This document shows positions 39,886-43,769 of a stretch of DNA of 43,769 bases, one piece after another. A program made the translations under genes and the position numbers. The notes below the pieces were generated by a model, which searched no databases, was not told the DNA's origin, and worked only from the letters and a program-made list of their open reading frames with translations. This DNA comes from Compostibacillus humi (GTDB lineage: Bacteria; Bacillota; Bacilli; Bacillales; Amphibacillaceae). Within the stretch, counting starts at the first letter, position 1. Every line of letters begins with the position of its first letter. The stretch covers positions 1-43,769 of the forward strand of contig NZ_BMEV01000022.1 in assembly GCF_014637175.1 (NCBI RefSeq), written 5' to 3'.

Positions 39886-41001
39886 TTATTTAATTATATC
39901 TTCAACTGGCACGTATTCGTAGCCTAGGTCCTCTGCAACAGCACGGTAAGTCACTTTACCAGCCATTACGTTTACCCCGGTTAAAATTGGCTGACTGTCT
40001 CTAATTGCCTGTTCTGCTCCTTTTTGAGCAATTTGGATTGCATATGGTACAGTTACGTTTGTTAAGCCGATTGTTGCAGTACGCGGCACTGCACCTGGGA
40101 TATTTGGAACAGCGTAGTGCAATACGTCATGTTTTACGAAAATCGGATCGTCGTGGGAAGTTGGCTCATTGATCGTTTCAAAGTTACCGCCTTGGTCAAT
40201 GGCTACGTCAACGATGACAGATCCTGGCTGCATCGATTTTACCATTTCTTCAGATACAAGTTTTGGCGCTCTTCTTCCAGGAATTAATACCGATCCGACA
40301 ACAAGATCAGAGTCTTTTACAGATTCAGCAATGTTAAAGGAGTTCGACATTAATGTTTGTACATCTTTACCGAAAATTTCTTCCAATTGACGGAGACGGT
40401 CTGGATTCAAGTCGATAATTGTTACATCGGCGCCAAGCCCAACAGCAATTCTTGCAGCGTTTTCCCCAACAACTCCTCCGCCAATAATTGTCACTTTACC
40501 TCGTTTTACTCCAGGGATACCGCCAAGAAGAATTCCTTTTCCGCCTTTTGATTTTTCCAGGTATTGAGCACCGATTTGTGCAGCCATACGTCCCGCAACT
40601 TCACTCATCGGTGTAAGCAATGGCAATTTGCCGTTTACAGTAATTGTTTCATAAGCGATGGCAGTTACTTCATTTTCTACAAGTGCTTTCGTTAATGCTG
40701 GTTCCGCTGCCAAATGAAGGTAAGTAAAGAGTACTAGCCCTTTACGGAAATATTTATATTCTGACTCAAGAGGCTCTTTTACTTTCATGATCATGTCAGC
40801 TTTTTCCCATACCTCTGAAGCGCTTTCAATAATTTCCGCTCCAGCATTCCGATACTCTTCATCAGTAAAACTGCTTCCTAAACCAGCACCAGATTCAATA
40901 AGGACAGTTTGTCCTGCATTAACTAAATTCACAACCCCTGCTGGTGTCATTGCAACACGGTTTTCGTTATTTTTTATTTCCTTTGGAACACCAATAATCA
41001 T
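39886..41001 (-). CDS. ald: Alanine dehydrogenase
   Basis: 371 residues. Interconverts L-alanine and pyruvate plus ammonia with [26 protein letters not shown], the NAD-binding [24 protein letters not shown] and [20 protein letters not shown] are diagnostic. ATG at 41001 after AAAAGGGGGAA. The adeR regulator gene is immediately upstream in the same direction. Confidence 0.97.
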   Translation of the reverse strand: MIIGVPKEIKNNENRVAMTPAGVVNLVNAGQTVLIESGAGLGSSFTDEEYRNAGAEIIESASEVWEKADMIMKVKEPLESEYKYFRKGLVLFTYLHLAAEPALTKALVENEVTAIAYETITVNGKLPLLTPMSEVAGRMAAQIGAQYLEKSKGGKGILLGGIPGVKRGKVTIIGGGVVGENAARIAVGLGADVTIIDLNPDRLRQLEEIFGKDVQTLMSNSFNIAESVKDSDLVVGSVLIPGRRAPKLVSEEMVKSMQPGSVIVDVAIDQGGNFETINEPTSHDDPIFVKHDVLHYAVPNIPGAVPRTATIGLTNVTVPYAIQIAQKGAEQAIRDSQPILTGVNVMAGKVTYRAVAEDLGYEYVPVEDIIK

Positions 41002-41085
41002 TAGTGAATTTCCCCCTTTTATTTAATTACAATCTAATCGTAAATCTTTTTTACTAAAATTTCCTTATAGAAAAACATGAAAATC

Positions 41086-41122
41086 AAGCAAGTAAGTTGT
41101 GTATTTACACAATCACTTGCTT
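41086..41122 (-). terminator. Hairpin at the end of adeR
   Basis: AAGCAAGT (41086-41093) pairs with ACTTGCTT (41115-41122), with a further inner TTGTGTA/TACACAA pairing. The adeR stop lies in the stem. The T tract after it is weak (GATTTTC). Confidence 0.55.
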
Positions 41123-42369
41123 ATTAGGTTGTCTAAGAGCAAATCAAGATATACAGTAATTTTCTGGTTCGGGTCTTTTAAATCTATCCCTCCTATCTCA
41201 CTAATACGCTTCAGCCGGTAATTCATTGTATTAGGATGTACATGAATCTCTTTTGCTGCCTGATAAACATTACTGTCTGCCTCTAAATACACTTTTAATG
41301 AAGAAAGCAATTCGGTTCGATGCTTCATATCATAAGCTTTTAACTTCTCTATAATTTCATTTTTATAGTTCTCATTTTTTCTTAACCTATACAAGTCATC
41401 AAGAAACTGGTGGATTCCAAGATTTTGATACGTATAAACATTCCTCAATTCCGCCGGGAATTTCTGTTTCATTAGCAGCACTTTCTCGGCTTGTTTATAA
41501 CTATGGCGAATGTCAAGGGGCGACTGATAAATTAAGCCGCTTCCGCCAATTATATCGTCAATTTCCAAACGGTTGCCTATTTCTTCGATAAATGATTGAA
41601 TATAATTATTTAATTTTTTTGTTGTATCCGTGTCCTTTTTCATACGAACGAGAAGGAGCAATTGCTGGTCATCAAACAAACGGCAAACCACCTGAACATG
41701 ATAGAGGGTCTCTGCCAAATAGTTGGCATGTTTTTCCACCGTTTTCGAAACCGCACTATTAAACTGGATAATGGCAACCGCCATGCGTCCTTTTAAATCC
41801 ATGTCATACCGTTTAGCAAGTTGCAGGATTTTCTGTTCATCGTTAATATTCCCCAGCATGAGTTGCCAAAAGAAATCTTTATACCCTGCCGCTGAATTTT
41901 GCTTGCGCAAATTATTTTGCACAATATAGTTTTTCACTTGTTTCGCCGCTTCCTTTAACAAAAGCAATTCGTCATCAAGTAATGTTTTTTCATTCGTATG
42001 GGCCCAAATAAATCCAAGAATTTCATTGTTTTTCCGCACAGAAACGGCAACCCGATTGCCTAAGCCGACGGTAGGAATGGCAGGAATGACAACCGGATCG
42101 TCACCTTCGAACAATTTCGTCATCACGCCGCTTTTCCATAACCCGTTGATTACTTTGTCAGGTACTTTCCGCTGGATAATGGTAGAAATCCGTGCTTCAT
42201 CAATTTTATCGGTATGTTTGCTGTAAGAAATTAAATGATGGTTGGAGTCTTCAATAGTGATGGGACATTCTAAAATTTCGGCGATGTAGTCCGCTAATTC
42301 ATCTGCTGTATGAAAGGCATCCTTTTTGTTCGCAGCAAGGAGCTTGTTTCTTTTAGCTGAATAACTCAA
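41113..42369 (-). CDS. adeR: AdeR-type (PucR/CdaR family) activator of alanine dehydrogenase
   Basis: 418 residues from a TTG at 42369 with GGAGGG eight bases upstream; the longer frame to 42453 has no site. N-terminal part (about 30-150) resembles a GAF-like sensor region. The C-terminal PucR helix-turn-helix is ADSNVYQAAKEIHVHPNTMNYRLKRISEIGGIDLKDP (about 375-411). B. subtilis AdeR activates ald in response to alanine, and the gene order here supports that identity. Confidence 0.87.
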   Translation of the reverse strand: MSYSAKRNKLLAANKKDAFHTADELADYIAEILECPITIEDSNHHLISYSKHTDKIDEARISTIIQRKVPDKVINGLWKSGVMTKLFEGDDPVVIPAIPTVGLGNRVAVSVRKNNEILGFIWAHTNEKTLLDDELLLLKEAAKQVKNYIVQNNLRKQNSAAGYKDFFWQLMLGNINDEQKILQLAKRYDMDLKGRMAVAIIQFNSAVSKTVEKHANYLAETLYHVQVVCRLFDDQQLLLLVRMKKDTDTTKKLNNYIQSFIEEIGNRLEIDDIIGGSGLIYQSPLDIRHSYKQAEKVLLMKQKFPAELRNVYTYQNLGIHQFLDDLYRLRKNENYKNEIIEKLKAYDMKHRTELLSSLKVYLEADSNVYQAAKEIHVHPNTMNYRLKRISEIGGIDLKDPNQKITVYLDLLLDNLISK

Positions 42370-42533
42370 AACGAAATCCCTCCGATTCCTGTCTCTACTA
42401 CTTATTTTACCACAATTCCCCGCATCCCTTCTTCTATAGTTAATTAGCGACAAATATCATTAGTTGTTCGTTTAAACAAATTAGAATGCTGCTTTTTTTA
42501 CTTTTGCACAACCCATTTGCATTTTTTTTTTGC

Positions 42534-42565
42534 TATAATGAAACCCTAAGTAGTACCTACTTAGG
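42534..42565 (+). promoter_or_regulatory. Extended -10 promoter and palindromic operator of the ykvI-like gene
   Basis: TGCTATAAT (42531-42539) is an extended -10. It is followed at the expected start site by the perfect dyad CCTAAGTAG-TAC-CTACTTAGG (42545-42565). A dyad at +1 fits a repressor operator. No good -35 is seen. Confidence 0.55.
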
Positions 42566-42590
42566 AATAAACAGAGGGGGATTTTTTCAT

Positions 42591-43685
42591 ATGCATCAAA
42601 TAAAAGAAATTTTAAAAATTGGAAGCGCTTTTATTGGAATTATCGTTGGGGCAGGCTTCGCTTCCGGTCAGGAAATACTTCAATACTTTACTAGTTTTGG
42701 GACGATGGGAATATTTGCAGGCATCATCTCTGCAGCATTATTTGCCTATTCCGGCATGATTCTCGTCTGGCTTGGCAGCCGTACCCAAACAACTTCCCAT
42801 AAACCGGTCATTTATAGAATCAGCGGACGACTTGTCGGATCGATTATTGACCTCATTCTCATTCTTACCTTGATTGGTATCGGCGTCGTTATGCTTGCCG
42901 GTGCTGGTTCAAACCTCAATCAGCAATTTGGTTTTCCGTATTTTGCCGGTACGTTAATTATGACATTGCTCATTTTATTTGTCGGATTTTTTGGGACAAA
43001 TAAGGTTGTTAGTGCAATCGCTGGAGTGACACCTTTTCTTATTCTTTTCGTTATTATTATTTCCGTTTATAGTATTTTGACAATGGATGGAAGCTATGCT
43101 GACTTGAATGCGCTTGCAAAAGAAACACCGACGACACTCCCGAACTGGTTTATTTCTGGCATTAACTATGCATCTTTTAATCTTGCGGTAGGAGCTTCGA
43201 TGGCAATCGTTATGGGCGGTGCGGAGAAAAACACAAAAACTGCAGCATGGGGTGGTTTTGCCGGTGGACTCGGTATCGGAATATTAATCATCCTAAGTCA
43301 CCTTGCTATTTTTTCCAAAATCGAACATGTTGGAGATTTGGACATGCCGCTGCTCGGAATCGTAAACGAAATGTCGCCAATATTAGGTTTTATCATGTCA
43401 ATTGTTATCTTCGGAATGATCTTTAATACAGGCATTGCCATGTTCTATGGCTTCGTCGCCCGATTTGTTGAGACGGGAACAAAAAAATTCAACATTATTC
43501 TAACGGTTACAATGGCCATTTCCTTTGTACTAAGCTTTATCGGATTTACCGACCTCGTTGCCTACCTGTATCCATTTATCGGCTACCTTGGCCTAGTATT
43601 AATTGCTGTATTGATTATCACTCCATTTAGAATGAAAAAATTGTCAAACTTTAAATCTGAAATTGAGATAGGGGGAGGTGACTAA
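42591..43685 (+). CDS. YkvI-family membrane transporter, 3' end altered by intron
   Basis: 364 residues from the ATG at 42591 (GAGGGGG site). Ten or so helices of the APC-like YkvI family: IGSAFIGIIVGAGFASGQEILQYF, MVWLGS-like loop, GINYASFNLAVGASMAIVMGGAEKN, and LYPFIGYLGLVLIAVLIITPFR near the end. Substrate unknown. The last six codons (EIGGGD and stop) come from the inserted group II intron, read antisense. The native C-terminus is therefore lost, though probably only by a few residues. Confidence 0.82.
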   Translation: MHQIKEILKIGSAFIGIIVGAGFASGQEILQYFTSFGTMGIFAGIISAALFAYSGMILVWLGSRTQTTSHKPVIYRISGRLVGSIIDLILILTLIGIGVVMLAGAGSNLNQQFGFPYFAGTLIMTLLILFVGFFGTNKVVSAIAGVTPFLILFVIIISVYSILTMDGSYADLNALAKETPTTLPNWFISGINYASFNLAVGASMAIVMGGAEKNTKTAAWGGFAGGLGIGILIILSHLAIFSKIEHVGDLDMPLLGIVNEMSPILGFIMSIVIFGMIFNTGIAMFYGFVARFVETGTKKFNIILTVTMAISFVLSFIGFTDLVAYLYPFIGYLGLVLIAVLIITPFRMKKLSNFKSEIEIGGGD

Positions 43686-43769
43686 CCTCCGTCCCTCTCA
43701 CACCACCGTACGTACGGTTCCGTATACGGCGGTTCCAGATTATGTATGACGCAAAATTTCATATCTAGC
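43662..43769 (-). mobile_element. 3' end of a second group II intron copy (right end of window)
   Basis: 43660-43769 is the reverse complement of 257-366, with no difference that I can see. It holds domain VI (43665-43699), domain V (43702-43733) and the last codons of the maturase. The element continues beyond the window. It lies antisense to, and at the 3' end of, the ykvI-like gene. Confidence 0.85.
43740..43769 (-). CDS. Group II intron maturase, last nine codons (second copy)
   Basis: The minus-strand frame reads ARYEILRHT then TAA, the same ending as the maturase at 2-286. The rest lies outside the window. Confidence 0.75.
   Translation of the reverse strand, partial: ARYEILRHT

Overview
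The window looks like a draft-assembly contig from a Bacillaceae bacterium: a moderate-GC, probably heat-tolerant, nitrate-respiring Bacillus relative. The evidence is the YjcZ-family tiny proteins, YjaZ, the Bacillus-type Fnr with a C-terminal Cys cluster, NarGHJI, AdeR-Ald, strong GGAGG ribosome binding sites and frequent TTG/GTG starts. Both ends lie inside copies of the same group II intron. The two copies are in inverted orientation with their 3' ends pointing into the window, which is where an assembler would break at a multicopy repeat.

Layout. 1-364: 3' end of a group II intron (maturase C-terminus, domains V and VI). 369-1826: a 42-residue protein, the YjaZ metalloprotease and two YjcZ-type membrane miniproteins. 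1923-6182 (minus): heme O synthase ctaB, then a CuA subunit II / heme-copper subunit I / Sco / CtaG-like operon. 6397-14826: a complete molybdenum-cofactor set (moaC; modBA, moaB, mobA; mobB, moaD, moaE, moeA, moeB, moaA) with fnr embedded in it. 14909-23623: a putative heme membrane protein, a NarK-type transporter fused to a PAS domain, and narGHJI. 23601-30826: a nitric-oxide-flavoured accessory region with a hemerythrin, two unknown small proteins co-transcribed with nar, a SPASM radical SAM enzyme, three DUF2249 proteins, a second Crp/Fnr regulator, a SufT-like protein and two orphan multi-histidine membrane proteins. 30975-34553 (minus): a second subunit IIa / II / I / Sco / CtaG-like operon. 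34759-43685: ordinary housekeeping and amino-acid genes (XRE-cupin regulator, HMG-CoA lyase, YbaK, LysM-CAP protein, alr, ald, adeR, YkvI-like transporter).

How it fits together. NarK brings in nitrate. NarGHI reduces it, using bis-MGD made by the Moco genes and molybdate taken up by ModAB. Fnr and a second Crp-family protein are the likely controllers: TGTGA-N6-TCACA-type boxes lie upstream of both heme-copper operons, narK, fnr (imperfect), the radical SAM gene, the crp gene paired with a DUF2249 gene, and the DUF2249 operon. Several of these boxes are spaced from a -10-like hexamer as in class II activation. Both heme-copper catalytic subunits keep the six metal-binding histidines but have Asn where oxidases carry the cross-linked tyrosine. 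I therefore read them as candidate CuA-type nitric oxide reductases rather than oxygen reductases. No nitrite reductase or nitrous oxide reductase gene is present in the window.

No intergenic stretch exceeds about 300 bases. The larger gaps hold the terminators, FNR-type boxes and repeats listed below.
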